DNA of 64,000 nucleotides from Salmonella bongori NCTC 12419 (GTDB taxonomy: Bacteria; Pseudomonadota; Gammaproteobacteria; Enterobacterales; Enterobacteriaceae). Below, piece after piece: positions 1 to 11,313 of this stretch. The position numbers were made by a program, and so were the translations under genes. Every line of letters begins with the position of its first letter. The stretch's first letter is position 1. The notes under the pieces were generated by a model. The model had not been told where the DNA came from and did no database searches. It worked only from the letters and a program-made list of their open reading frames with translations. The DNA lies in assembly GCF_000252995.1 (NCBI RefSeq), contig NC_015761.1:930001-994000 (forward strand), written 5' to 3'.

Positions 1-577
1 TAGTGAGGTGCTATTATTAGTTGATTGAAAACTATATGTTTTTATTTATAGTGTGATATCGCTCCGCTTTTGGACAGACTTATTTACATTGCTACTTTTA
101 AAGAGGCAGTGACAGTGAACGTTATTGTTGTCGATAATGCATAATCAGTGTAAGGGTTGAAGAAAATAAACTATCAGCAGTTTTTTTTATTATTCTGGTG
201 CGATTGGTTTTATTGTAAGTTAGAAAATATATTATTCATAATCATTAACCGATATGGTTTAAGAAGCTGGTGGTGGGAGGTTTCTTTTGCTATTTACCAC
301 CCTAAGTTTGTTGTCCTGGTCTGGTTTTTAAAAGTTGTACTTATTTATCCTTTTTTGGACAGGTATCGGCGCTGTAAAATTTTCTTGTATGAGATATAAT
401 ATTTAATGAATGAAATGGTAACTCTTTGATTTTTCTGATGTTAATAATATAAAGAAATAATATATATGGAGTGCGATTATACACTCCTGTTTGTGTTGCG
501 CCCCGAAATTATTCTGAATTCCTGACTGTAATGGAAGGGTATTTCTTTAACTTCATCCACTATAAAGTAAGTTTATT
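1..577. other. AT-rich leader upstream of the inverse autotransporter gene
   Basis: I accept no gene in this stretch. It is strongly AT-rich compared with the rest of the window, which is typical of DNA silenced by H-NS upstream of acquired surface genes (inference). A small inverted repeat, GGAGTG at 468-473 and CACTCC at 482-487, lies about 90 bases before the adhesin start and could be a regulatory site or a leader hairpin. AT-rich hexamers suitable as -10 elements are abundant around 450-467, so I cannot single out one promoter. Confidence 0.5.
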
Positions 578-3500
578 ATGAAAAAAAGAGACAGGCATAA
601 TCCTGGCAAGGGATTAATGAAAAGTATGGCAATGATACAGATACTACTTCAGGCAATGCTCCCTGTTGCTCTGAGTATATCTGCATCCGTCAGGGCGGCT
701 GAATTATCACAAAGTGCCCGCTCTGTTGATAAAAATAATACCTCACCTTACTCCTCACAGATGACTCAGGCAGCAACCGCATTATCTTCCGGAAATGTGA
801 CAACTGCGGGGGCGAATATGGCCTCCGGTTACGCGGGTGATTCGGTTGAAAAATGGCTAAGTCAATTTGGCACCGCGCGCGTACAACTTAACGTTGACGA
901 TAAAGGCAACTGGGATGATAGCGCCATCGATTTCCTGGCGCCGCTTTACGACAGTAAAAAGGCAATGTTGTTTACCCAGCTTGGTCTGCGTGCGCCGGAC
1001 GATCGTGTAACCGGTAACTTTGGTTTAGGCGTACGTACGTTTTATACCGAAAACTGGATGTTTGGCGCCAACGTCTTTTTTGACGATGATTTCACTGGTG
1101 ATAACCGGCGGATTGGTTTGGGAGGTGAGGCATGGACCAATTACCTGAAACTCTCCGCAAATACCTATCTGGGGACAACGGACTGGCATTCGTCGAGAGA
1201 TTTTGACGACTACTATGAAAAACCAGCCGACGGCTTCGACGTGCGGGCCGAAGGCTATCTGCCAGCGTATCCGCAACTGGGTGCGAAGGTAATGTACGAA
1301 CAATATTACGGTGACAAAGTTGCCCTGTTCGATAAAGATGACCTGCAGAGTAATCCCTCGGCCGTTACGGTAGGCGTGAGCTATACTCCAGTCCCGTTGA
1401 TTACCGCCGCTGTTGATTACCGTCACGGACAGGACTCAATGGACGAGACGCATTTCGGCGTAAACTTTCGTTATAACTTCGGGCAGACGCTCTCTCAGCA
1501 GCTTTCTTCCTCCGAAGTGCAGAACTTGCGTAGTCTGGCAGGCAGCCGCTACGATTTAGTCGAGCGTAATAATGAAATTGTGCTGCAGTATAAACAGAAG
1601 AAACAGGCCGACGCGGTGGCCAATATGCTGTTAACGACGGTAAAAGATAACAGCCCGGCGGATGGTGTGACGGCGAATACAGTTACAGTCAGAGCCACAA
1701 CGACTGATGGCGCACCAGTACGTAACGCGGTTATCGGCTGGAGTATTATTGGCGGCGCGCAGAAAACCACTGCTGGCAGCACGGCAAGCGATGCACAGCT
1801 TAGCGTGGAGAGCGGTGTCACCGATGCAAATGGCAACGCCAGTGTGAATGTCACCAGCAAGACGGCCGGGGCAGTGACGGTACAGGCGACGTCGGGCAAT
1901 ATTTCGCGCACGGCGACGACCACGTTTGTACAGTCGGTGGGGAGCCTGAATCTGGCGCTGACCCAAAACAATAGTCCTGCGGACGGCAGCAGCCAGAATG
2001 CGGGTGAAGTGACAGTCAAGGATATTAACGGCAATGTCATGTCGGGCGTGGCCATTAACTGGAGCGTGAATAACGATGCGAAGGTTGTCGCCAGCGATGT
2101 TCAGACCAATGCGCAGGGCAAAGCCACCGTGCATTACACCAATACGAAAGCTGGCGCCGTGACATTAACGGCATCAGCCGCAGGAAAAACGGCGTCAGTG
2201 AATTCCGCTTTCGTTTCACAGTCAGAGGTCAGTAATGTTACGGTGACCACGACAACCAATAATGCGCAGGCCAACAATAACGCGACCAACGCGGCGCAGG
2301 CGCTGGTGACCGATGGAAACGGCCTGCCGATGGCGAACGCCAGCGTAACATGGTCGATAAGCGGTAGTTCAACCGCCAGCCTGAGCAGCGCAGCGACAGT
2401 GACGACCAATGCGCAGGGGATTGCTACGGTTACCTTTAAAGATTCTGTTGCGGAAACGGTGACGATTGTCGCCAGCGCGGGGAGTAAGAGCGGTTCATCA
2501 GGCGCAGTATTTACGCAGACGGCTGCGACTAATATTCTGCTTACCGTACAGCAAAATAACGCGGCGGCAGACGGGACTTCAACCAATACCGTGCAGGCGA
2601 AAGTGACAGACAGTAGCGGTCAGCCGGTAGCAAATACGGCGGTCTCCTGGAGTGTGGGAGGAAGCGCAAAAGCGGTTTCAGCCGTCACCGTTAATACTAA
2701 CGCTGATGGCGTAGCGACGCTGTCTCTGAGCGATAATGTCGCGGAAAGCGTGACGGTTAATGCTTCGGCGAATGGTGCGCAGGGACAGGCGACAGTCACG
2801 TTCGTTCCGACGATATCTTCCGTCTTTGTTGCGGTTACGGCAAACAATGCGCTGGCTGACGGCTCGTCGGTGAATACCTTCCGGGCGACGGTAACCAGTC
2901 CGAGCGGCCAGCCTGTGGCAAATACCAGCGTTACATGGAGCTTAAGCAGCACTACCGCCAGCGCCACAACATCGCTGAATGCCACGACGGACGCCTCTGG
3001 CGTGGCGACGCTGAGTATTACCGATACCGTCGCGGAATCAGTGACTGCAACTGCTAAAGCGGGTAATGTTCAGGGGCAGGCGGCAGCGACATTCAACCCG
3101 GCAGCCGTTGAGGTGAGTTCGGTGACGGTAACGGTTCCTACTAACAACCAGCCCGCGGACGGTAGCGCGACGAACCAGGCGCAGGCGCTGGTTACAGATG
3201 CGAATAATCAGCCGCTGGCGAATGTGCAGCTCGTCTGGGCGCTCACCGGCAGCGCCACGGTAAATGCCACTACGCCGCTTAGCGTGACCACCGACAATAA
3301 CGGTATCGCCACATTAGGTTTTACCGATACGGTTGGGGAAAACGTGACCGTGACAGCGACGGCGGGAGGGAAACGAGGGCAGACGACGGCGACGTTTATC
3401 GACACATCCTTTGGTCCTATTACCGTACAATACGAAAACCTGAACATGAATGGGGTCATTAACCGAAATACCGTTACCGTTGCCGGGGGACTTAAGACAC

Positions 3501-3820
3501 AGGTGCTTTCGTATCGCAATATTCAGGCAGGAGATACCCTTCATCTGCATTTTGAAATCACCGGCACGCTCAATACGCCGTTGGATCCTGACGCATCAAT
3601 TACGACCCTTCCTTATACCTGGGATACGGATTATACCGTGACGGCAGATGATGTTTCGTCCGGAAAACCTATTGAGTTTATCAACCCGGATAACCTGGCA
3701 TGGATTGACTCCCCCGATGGGGAACCCCCACTGGAGGCCAAAACCACCGTTATCGTTGTACGCCCGTCAACGCAGGAACAGGAAACCGGAACTGTCAGCG
3801 CATCTCTTGATACTCGCTGA
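578..3820 (+). CDS. Inverse autotransporter (intimin/invasin family) adhesin with six Big_1 repeats
   Basis: Predicted outer-membrane adhesin of 1080 residues. A long basic signal sequence (about residues 1-40, ending in a VRAAE cleavage-like site) is followed by the inverse autotransporter beta-barrel (about 75-330), with hallmark stretches such as WLSQFGTARVQL and the FGANVFFDDDFTGDNRR region. The secreted part has six bacterial Ig-like domains of the Big_1 type, each opening with an NN-x-P/A-ADG-like motif near residues 359, 464, 561, 660, 756 and 855, so the period is about 97. It ends in a unique C-terminal domain of about 130 residues. No LysM domain and no C-type lectin tip are obvious. 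The start has a weak Shine-Dalgarno; Met14 or Met17 are alternatives. It stands alone, with its own terminator, in the place where E. coli has ycaM/ycaN/ycaK. Family membership is firm; the ligand is unknown, and I assign no symbol. Confidence 0.9.
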   Translation: MKKRDRHNPGKGLMKSMAMIQILLQAMLPVALSISASVRAAELSQSARSVDKNNTSPYSSQMTQAATALSSGNVTTAGANMASGYAGDSVEKWLSQFGTARVQLNVDDKGNWDDSAIDFLAPLYDSKKAMLFTQLGLRAPDDRVTGNFGLGVRTFYTENWMFGANVFFDDDFTGDNRRIGLGGEAWTNYLKLSANTYLGTTDWHSSRDFDDYYEKPADGFDVRAEGYLPAYPQLGAKVMYEQYYGDKVALFDKDDLQSNPSAVTVGVSYTPVPLITAAVDYRHGQDSMDETHFGVNFRYNFGQTLSQQLSSSEVQNLRSLAGSRYDLVERNNEIVLQYKQKKQADAVANMLLTTVKDNSPADGVTANTVTVRATTTDGAPVRNAVIGWSIIGGAQKTTAGSTASDAQLSVESGVTDANGNASVNVTSKTAGAVTVQATSGNISRTATTTFVQSVGSLNLALTQNNSPADGSSQNAGEVTVKDINGNVMSGVAINWSVNNDAKVVASDVQTNAQGKATVHYTNTKAGAVTLTASAAGKTASVNSAFVSQSEVSNVTVTTTTNNAQANNNATNAAQALVTDGNGLPMANASVTWSISGSSTASLSSAATVTTNAQGIATVTFKDSVAETVTIVASAGSKSGSSGAVFTQTAATNILLTVQQNNAAADGTSTNTVQAKVTDSSGQPVANTAVSWSVGGSAKAVSAVTVNTNADGVATLSLSDNVAESVTVNASANGAQGQATVTFVPTISSVFVAVTANNALADGSSVNTFRATVTSPSGQPVANTSVTWSLSSTTASATTSLNATTDASGVATLSITDTVAESVTATAKAGNVQGQAAATFNPAAVEVSSVTVTVPTNNQPADGSATNQAQALVTDANNQPLANVQLVWALTGSATVNATTPLSVTTDNNGIATLGFTDTVGENVTVTATAGGKRGQTTATFIDTSFGPITVQYENLNMNGVINRNTVTVAGGLKTQVLSYRNIQAGDTLHLHFEITGTLNTPLDPDASITTLPYTWDTDYTVTADDVSSGKPIEFINPDNLAWIDSPDGEPPLEAKTTVIVVRPSTQEQETGTVSASLDTR

Positions 3821-3851
3821 TAAACAGGCTGGTATAGTGGCTTAGTAACAC

Positions 3852-3884
3852 AATAAGAAACCTGGGTTATCCAGGTTTCTTATT
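3852..3884 (+). terminator. Rho-independent-type hairpin after the adhesin gene
   Basis: A perfect 14-bp inverted repeat (3852-3865 and 3871-3884) with a five-base loop lies 31 bases after the adhesin stop codon. The AT-rich outer stem gives A and T tracts on the two sides, so it may stop transcription from either strand. It separates this gene from the convergent pflA. Confidence 0.8.
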
Positions 3885-4006
3885 TACTGACGTAGCCATG
3901 GCTGAAAAGTCAGAACGCTGATCTCAACGTAAAAATAGGGGATGCGTCAGCACTCTAACGGCGACCTTTATGGGGGCCGTTCAAAAGCTAATAATAGTGC
4001 TGGCGT

Positions 4007-4747
4007 TTAATACATGACCTTATGACCATACTGCTCAAGGATGCCTTTGACGCGTTCCATGGTCTCTTTCTTCGGTGGTTTCACACCATCCAGTTTGTAT
4101 TCTTCGCCCATTGCCACCCATTTATGTTTACCCAATTCATGATAGGGCAGTAATTCGATTTTTTCGACATTGCCCATATCGCGGGTAAACTCGCCCAGTC
4201 GATGCGCGGAATCATCATCATCAGACCAACCGGGTACGACAACATAGCGGATCCATACTTTCACATCTTTCTTCGATAAATACTGTGCAAATTCCAGTGT
4301 CCGATGGTTTGAGACGCCCACCAGGTTCTGATGGATCTCATCGTTCATCTGTTTGATATCAAGCATCACCAGATCGGTCACGTCCAGCAGTTCATCAATA
4401 ACCGGATCGTAACGACGAACAAAGCCGTTGGTATCCAGGCAGGTATGGATACCTTCTTTTTTACAGGCGCGGAACCAGTCACGAACAAACTCCGCCTGCA
4501 AAATCGCCTCGCCGCCTGAGGCGGTCACACCACCACCAGACGCGTTCATAAAGTGACGATAGGTCACAACCTCTTTCATTAAATCTTCAACGGTCACTTC
4601 TTTACCGCCATGCGTATCCCATGTGTCGCGATTATGACAATACAGGCAGCGCATCAGGCAGCCCTGGAAAAAGGTAATAAAGCGGATACCCGGGCCATCA
4701 ACGGTGCCACAGGATTCAAAGGAGTGAATGCGACCAATAACTGACAT
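4007..4747 (-). CDS. pflA: Pyruvate formate-lyase activating enzyme
   Basis: Radical SAM enzyme of 246 residues that installs the glycyl radical on PflB in anaerobic cells, using S-adenosylmethionine and a [4Fe-4S] cluster. The cluster motif CxxxCxxC is at C30, C34 and C37, preceded by the family signature TVDGPGIRF. The start at 4747 gives the standard family length and the usual MSVIGRIHSFES start; an in-frame upstream extension to 4831 adds 28 non-conserved residues and is rejected. It lies downstream of pflB in the same direction with a weak terminator between them, which fits the lower expression expected for a catalytic activase. Confidence 0.97.
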   Translation of the reverse strand: MSVIGRIHSFESCGTVDGPGIRFITFFQGCLMRCLYCHNRDTWDTHGGKEVTVEDLMKEVVTYRHFMNASGGGVTASGGEAILQAEFVRDWFRACKKEGIHTCLDTNGFVRRYDPVIDELLDVTDLVMLDIKQMNDEIHQNLVGVSNHRTLEFAQYLSKKDVKVWIRYVVVPGWSDDDDSAHRLGEFTRDMGNVEKIELLPYHELGKHKWVAMGEEYKLDGVKPPKKETMERVKGILEQYGHKVMY

Positions 4748-4872
4748 TGCGGTGTTTCTCCAGATGTGGCCCATCCGGGGCCGTGTTGGTGCACAGCTCG
4801 TCGGCTGTGTCGAGTCTGTTTTGGCAGCCACCCATTACGTTTAGATAGCTGACGAAAAAGACGTAGTTGTTA

Positions 4873-4900
4873 AAAAGGCCCCACTGACGTGGAGCCTTTA
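4873..4900 (-). terminator. Attenuating hairpin between pflB and pflA
   Basis: On the minus strand an 11-bp stem with one mismatch (4874-4884 pairing with 4889-4899, tetraloop) is followed by a short T run. It sits between pflB and pflA and would reduce read-through into pflA while allowing some expression. Confidence 0.7.
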
Positions 4901-4938
4901 TTGTACGCTTTTTTAATGACTATTTCAGTCAAAAACCA

Positions 4939-7221
<2,283 letters not shown>

Positions 7222-7277
7222 GTAACACCTACCTTCTTAAGTGGATTTTTTATTTACTGCGCAGGGCGAACATCAGA

Positions 7278-8135
7278 TTAATGATGATCGTTGCCACGCA
7301 GGTAAATGACCCAGTATGTCAACCCAACCAGCAAACCGCCGCCGATAATGTTACCGATCGTGACCGGAATCAGGTTATCAGTGATGAAGCTCATCACGGT
7401 CAGGTGAGAAAAACTTTCCGGAGATGAACCAACTGCGGTCCAGAATTCCGGTGTGGCGAAATCGCGTATTACAATACCCATAGGAATCATAAACATGTTT
7501 GCGATACTGTGCTCAAAACCGCTGGCGACAAACATGGCGACGGGCAGTACCATGATGAACGCTTTGTCCATCAGGCTGCGACCTGAGTAGCTCATCCACA
7601 CGGCCAGACAAACCATCAGGTTCGCCAGAATACCGAGGCAGACAGCTTCAATAAAAGTGTGGTGCATTTTGTGGTCGGCGGTTTGCAGGACGTTAAGACC
7701 CCATTGACCGTTCGCAGTCATGTACTCGCCGGAAAGCCACATCAGTAACACAAAAAGCAGAGCGCCAATCAGGTTACCAAAATAGACGTTTAACCAGTTT
7801 TTGGCCAGTTGCCCCCAGGTGATACGACCGCTGGCTTTGGCCACAACGATCAGAACGGTGGAGGTAAAAAGATCAGCGCCGCAAATAACACAGAGAATCA
7901 GCCCCAAAGAAAAACAGATACCCCCGATAAGTTTTGCCATACCATAAGGCATCGCGGCAGTACCGGTTGTTGCAGTAATATAAAAAACAAAGGCAATTGA
8001 AATGAATACACCGGCAGTAATCGCCAGATAGAAAGTCTTAAGCGGATGCTTCGTTGCTTTATAGACACCTGCTTCTTCAGCCACTTTGGCCATCGCTGCA
8101 GGGAGTAAAAGGTCAAAAGGGTTGTCAGCTTTCAC
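7278..8135 (-). CDS. focA: Formate channel FocA
   Basis: Inner-membrane formate/nitrite transporter family channel, 285 residues, six hydrophobic segments, exporting or importing formate made by PflB. The start is a GTG at 8135, giving the known MKADNPFDLLLPAAM N-terminus; a purine-rich GAGAG stretch lies upstream. The longer in-frame reading up to 8255 runs through the FNR-controlled promoter and is rejected. The N-terminal cytoplasmic helix known to interact with PflB is conserved. First gene of the focA-pflB operon. Confidence 0.97.
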   Translation of the reverse strand: MKADNPFDLLLPAAMAKVAEEAGVYKATKHPLKTFYLAITAGVFISIAFVFYITATTGTAAMPYGMAKLIGGICFSLGLILCVICGADLFTSTVLIVVAKASGRITWGQLAKNWLNVYFGNLIGALLFVLLMWLSGEYMTANGQWGLNVLQTADHKMHHTFIEAVCLGILANLMVCLAVWMSYSGRSLMDKAFIMVLPVAMFVASGFEHSIANMFMIPMGIVIRDFATPEFWTAVGSSPESFSHLTVMSFITDNLIPVTIGNIIGGGLLVGLTYWVIYLRGNDHH

Positions 8136-8160
8136 ACTAACTCTCTCTTTATTAAGTCGG

Positions 8161-8209
8161 CGACGAGATACTAACAAAGCATTATAGATGAGAATTTGAT
8201 GTAGATCAT
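8161..8209 (-). promoter_or_regulatory. FNR-dependent focA-pflB promoter
   Basis: A near-perfect FNR site, TTGAT-GTAG-ATCAT (8196-8209, consensus TTGAT-N4-ATCAA), is centred at 8202.5. On the minus strand a -10-like TAGTAT lies at 8173-8168, placing the start near 8161, so the FNR site is centred about -41.5, the class II activation position. That is the arrangement known for the proximal anaerobic promoter of focA in E. coli. The AT-rich DNA between 8210 and 8460 probably holds further promoters and ArcA/IHF sites, which I cannot resolve by eye. Confidence 0.75.
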
Positions 8210-8463
8210 ATCTCGCCTGGCTTATAGGCCCGCAAGTCGCATGATTTTTATGCAACTACGGTGTAACTTTTTGATTATCCAAATAAAAATAAATTTTAAA
8301 ATTTATAAAGTGAGTTGAATCTTTTCTTTACTCCTCCGGATATACGGTTAATTAAAATGGAGTAATCAACAAATAAATTAACATTGCTATGTTAATTTAT
8401 GTAATGCGAACAACTAATATTTAACCTCGTTATTACATTTTTTGCGGTTTATCGAAAATAAAT

Positions 8464-8487
8464 AAAAAGGGCCCCCAAAGGCGCCCC
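8464..8487 (-). terminator. Probable terminator of ycaO
   Basis: A GC-rich imperfect hairpin (8469-8487) followed on the minus strand by TTTTT lies 52 bases beyond the ycaO stop codon. Just before it, a perfect 7-bp inverted repeat, TAGGGTA (8506-8512) and TACCCTA (8517-8523), forms a second small hairpin without a T run. Confidence 0.6.
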
Positions 8488-8539
8488 GTAATATAACTCA
8501 GACGATAGGGTAAACCTACCCTAAGGTGCTCATATGGCC

Positions 8540-10300
8540 TTATTTTAACCAGTATGCCGCTTTCGCGCGTTGCAATTTTTCCCAGGCTTTTAACAGAGAT
8601 TGATGGGCCGGGAATACTTGTAGATCGCTATCTACAGCCGGTAGTCCGTAAAAAGCCGCTTCGCCGCTCAGGGCAGCGCTGGCGGCTTCTACTGCTTCTG
8701 CGCCATACATCTTTATAAATGCATTAAGATATTGCAGCGGCTGACGCGCTTCTTCCTGTGACAACAGTAGGAGTGTTTGCAGGCAACGATAATAGTTTGC
8801 GCGTGCCGGAGTAAAGACCGACGCATTGAACTCCATCGTCCATTCCGTCCAGATCAGCGCCTGTTCCAGATCGCCGCCCGCTAACGCCAGCATCGCCTTT
8901 AACTCTCCGATACGCAGTGTATACCAACCGTTGTCCGATCCGGTCGCCAGACCCAGCAGTTCACGCACGCGGGTGAAGTCGTCAAACCCTTCTTCATCTA
9001 ATTGTTCGATTAGGTTGAGATAGTCCTCTTTATCCCAGGCGCTGTCTGGCAACGAAAGCAGAGTCTCACGAAGATGGCTACCCATATTGTTGTTGGCCAG
9101 CCATAGATCCTCGGCAGGATAAATATCTGACATCCCCGGCACGATAATACGGCAGGTGTACACACCGAGATGTTCGTAGTCTGCAATGTAGACTTCTTTA
9201 TCTTCAGCATTGAAGATAGCCATCAGTGTGGCAAATTCCTCTTCAGTGGTACCAGAGAAACTCCAGTCTGCGAACGGGTAATCGGCGTCCTGTTTGAACA
9301 GATCCCAGGAGATCAGACCGCTGGAGTCAATAAAGTGGGTCTCCAGATTGGTGTGTTCTGCGACCTCTTCATCATCGAACGTTGGCGGAGTGAAGACGTC
9401 AAGATCCTTCAGCCCGCGTCCCTGAAGCAGCTCAGTCACCGTACGTTCCAGCGCAACGCCAAAGTCAGGATGCGCGCCAAAAGAGGCAAAACAGGTGCCG
9501 TTCGCCGGGTTGAACAGGACCACGCAAATTACCGGGTATTTGCCGCCCAGCGAGCCGTCATAAGCGAAGATCGGGAAACCTTCCGCTTCCAGAGTGGCGA
9601 TAGACGCCATTACCGCCGGATAACGTGCCATCACCTCGGCGGGAATTTCCGGGAGACTGATGCTTTCCGCAATAATGCGATTTTTCACATAGCGCTCGAA
9701 AACTTCCGACAATCCCTGAACGCGGGCTTCATTACGCGTATTGCCAGCCGACATCCCGTTGGAGACGTACAGGTTGCCAATGATATTCATCGGAATATAC
9801 ACCGTCTGGCTATCGGACTGACGGGTAAATGGCAGGCCGCAGACGCCGCGCTCTTCGTTACCGGACTGCAGATCGATAAGCTGACTTCCGGTGAGTTCAT
9901 TCTCCGGATCATAAAACGCACGCAGACGGGCATCGAGCAGACCTTCCGGCACCTCGTCATTTTCGTTCAGCGGGAACCACTTTTCGTTCGGGTAATGCAC
10001 AAATGGCCCATTGGCGACTGTTTCGCCAAGCCAGAAATCAGCAAAAAAGTAGTTAGTTGACAGACGCTCGAAGTATTCGCCCAGCGCCGAGGCCAGCGCC
10101 GCTTTTTTTGTCGCGCCTTTACCATTGGTAAAACATAGCGCGCACTCTTTATCACGAATATGCACTGACCAGACGTTAGGGACCGGATTCAGCCAGGAGG
10201 CCTCTTCGATATGAAAACCGAGGTCGAGTAACTTTTGCTGGAAGCGGGCGATGGAGTCTTCCAGCGCGGCGTCTTTGCCGGGAATAAATGTTTGCGTCAT
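8540..10300 (-). CDS. ycaO: YcaO, ATP-dependent cyclodehydratase-family protein linked to S12 methylthiolation
   Basis: A 586-residue protein of the YcaO superfamily, whose members use ATP to activate amide backbones. The E. coli protein has been linked to beta-methylthiolation of ribosomal protein S12 together with RimO, and its exact chemistry is uncertain. The N-terminal half carries the superfamily nucleotide-binding fold (conserved ARVQGLSEVFERYVK and ERTVTELLQGR stretches) and the C-terminal third is helical and TPR-like. The start at 10300 gives the usual MTQTFIPGKDAAL N-terminus; an 11-residue upstream extension is rejected. It is a lone leftward gene with its own terminator, with no precursor peptide or maturase nearby, so this is the housekeeping form and not a peptide natural-product cluster. 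Confidence 0.95.
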   Translation of the reverse strand: MTQTFIPGKDAALEDSIARFQQKLLDLGFHIEEASWLNPVPNVWSVHIRDKECALCFTNGKGATKKAALASALGEYFERLSTNYFFADFWLGETVANGPFVHYPNEKWFPLNENDEVPEGLLDARLRAFYDPENELTGSQLIDLQSGNEERGVCGLPFTRQSDSQTVYIPMNIIGNLYVSNGMSAGNTRNEARVQGLSEVFERYVKNRIIAESISLPEIPAEVMARYPAVMASIATLEAEGFPIFAYDGSLGGKYPVICVVLFNPANGTCFASFGAHPDFGVALERTVTELLQGRGLKDLDVFTPPTFDDEEVAEHTNLETHFIDSSGLISWDLFKQDADYPFADWSFSGTTEEEFATLMAIFNAEDKEVYIADYEHLGVYTCRIIVPGMSDIYPAEDLWLANNNMGSHLRETLLSLPDSAWDKEDYLNLIEQLDEEGFDDFTRVRELLGLATGSDNGWYTLRIGELKAMLALAGGDLEQALIWTEWTMEFNASVFTPARANYYRCLQTLLLLSQEEARQPLQYLNAFIKMYGAEAVEAASAALSGEAAFYGLPAVDSDLQVFPAHQSLLKAWEKLQRAKAAYWLK

Positions 10301-10435
10301 GAAAATCACTTTTGTCGTACGGAAAGCGCGCAATGATACGGGTTTTATGTGACGGGCGCTATCTCGCCGGGATCCCTGCGGAAATAAAAGTATTGGCTAT
10401 GCTTTTACTCAGGATTTCACAGGAAGAGCATAAAA

Positions 10436-11128
10436 ATGAAGGCGTTTGATTTGCAACGAATGGCACTGGACAAGGTGCCGGTAGAGTTTTTGGGGGAAGT
10501 GGCGCTACGCAGCTTTTATACCTTCGTTCTGGTATTTCTTTTTTTAAAGGTCACCGGGCGGCGTGGCGTGCGGCAAATGTCGCTTTTCGAAGTGCTGATT
10601 ATTTTGACATTGGGCTCTGCGGCTGGTGACGTCGCGTTTTATGATGACGTTCCGATGCTTCCCGTGCTGGTGGTGTTTATCACCCTGGCGATGCTCTATC
10701 GTCTGGTCATGTGGCTGATGGCGCACAGTGAAAAGTTAGAGGATCTGCTGGAAGGTAAGTCGGTGGTCGTTGTCGAAGATGGCGAACTGGCCTGGGAAAA
10801 ACTGCAACGCTCGAACATGACGGAGTTTGAATTTTTTATGGAGCTGCGTTTGAATGGCGTTGAACAACTGGGCCAGGTCAGACTGGCTATTCTTGAGACG
10901 AACGGGCAAATCAGCGTTTATTTCTTTGAAGATAAAGATGTGAAGCCGGGATTAAGTATCCTCCCTGAATACTGTACGCCACGCTTTACGGTGATACCGG
11001 AGGTTGGCGATTATGCCTGTATACGTTGCAGCGAAGTGGTACGAATGACCGTCGGTGAAAAACAATTATGTCCGCGCTGCGCAAATCCAGAATGGACGAA
11101 GGCAAGCCAGGCTAAACGCGTGGTTTAA
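10436..11128 (+). CDS. ycaP: DUF421/YetF-family inner-membrane protein YcaP
   Basis: A 230-residue protein with about three N-terminal membrane segments (residues 20-90) followed by a soluble DUF421 domain containing the RSNMTEFEFFMELRLNG stretch and a C-terminal CxxC...CxxC pair (CIRC and CPRC) that may bind metal. The function is not known; family members in Bacillus are linked to spore or membrane physiology. Shine-Dalgarno AGGAAGAG precedes the ATG. Divergent from ycaO and upstream of serC, with a 185-base structured gap. Confidence 0.92.
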   Translation: MKAFDLQRMALDKVPVEFLGEVALRSFYTFVLVFLFLKVTGRRGVRQMSLFEVLIILTLGSAAGDVAFYDDVPMLPVLVVFITLAMLYRLVMWLMAHSEKLEDLLEGKSVVVVEDGELAWEKLQRSNMTEFEFFMELRLNGVEQLGQVRLAILETNGQISVYFFEDKDVKPGLSILPEYCTPRFTVIPEVGDYACIRCSEVVRMTVGEKQLCPRCANPEWTKASQAKRVV

Positions 11129-11137
11129 TAGCCAAAG

Positions 11138-11249
11138 TATCGGTTTTATACGCTTAATCCGGAAGATTCTGTTGTGTGATGCACGCCGCATTTTTCCCTC
11201 GACTTGTTTTACCCATTGCGGCGCGTGTCACTGAATGATAAAACCGATA
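11138..11249. repeat. Nested inverted repeats between ycaP and serC
   Basis: A 12-bp perfect inverted repeat (11138-11149 with 11238-11249, core TATCGGTTTTAT) encloses a second inverted repeat CGCCGCA (11184-11190) with TGCGGCG (11217-11223). The whole forms a possible cruciform-like element of about 112 bp placed 64 bases before serC. It has no ORF and does not match the ERIC consensus I remember. Confidence 0.55.
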
Positions 11250-11313
11250 TCCACATGAATAACATTTGCCTGAGAGTTGTCAGGCAGATAACAATGCAGC
11301 GTGGTGAGGGGAA

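Noticed and set aside
157..399. An 80-codon frame with a TTG start in the AT-rich leader before the adhesin
   Set aside because: Composition is that of random AT-rich DNA (many Phe, Ile, Trp, Tyr), no Shine-Dalgarno, no recognisable family.
4748..4831. Upstream extension of pflA by 28 residues
   Set aside because: The extension is not conserved in the family and covers intergenic DNA; the start at 4747 gives the exact family length.
8136..8255. Upstream extension of focA
   Set aside because: It overlaps the FNR site and the promoter; the GTG at 8135 gives the known N-terminus.
9170..10060. A 296-codon plus-strand frame opposite ycaO
   Set aside because: Entirely inside the well-supported ycaO gene on the other strand; no independent evidence. 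Coordinates are given high to low only because the real gene is leftward; the frame spans 9170-10060.
9170..10060. Possible peptide natural-product cluster suggested by a YcaO protein
   Set aside because: The YcaO here is the stand-alone enterobacterial form; no precursor peptide, dehydrogenase or exporter gene lies nearby.
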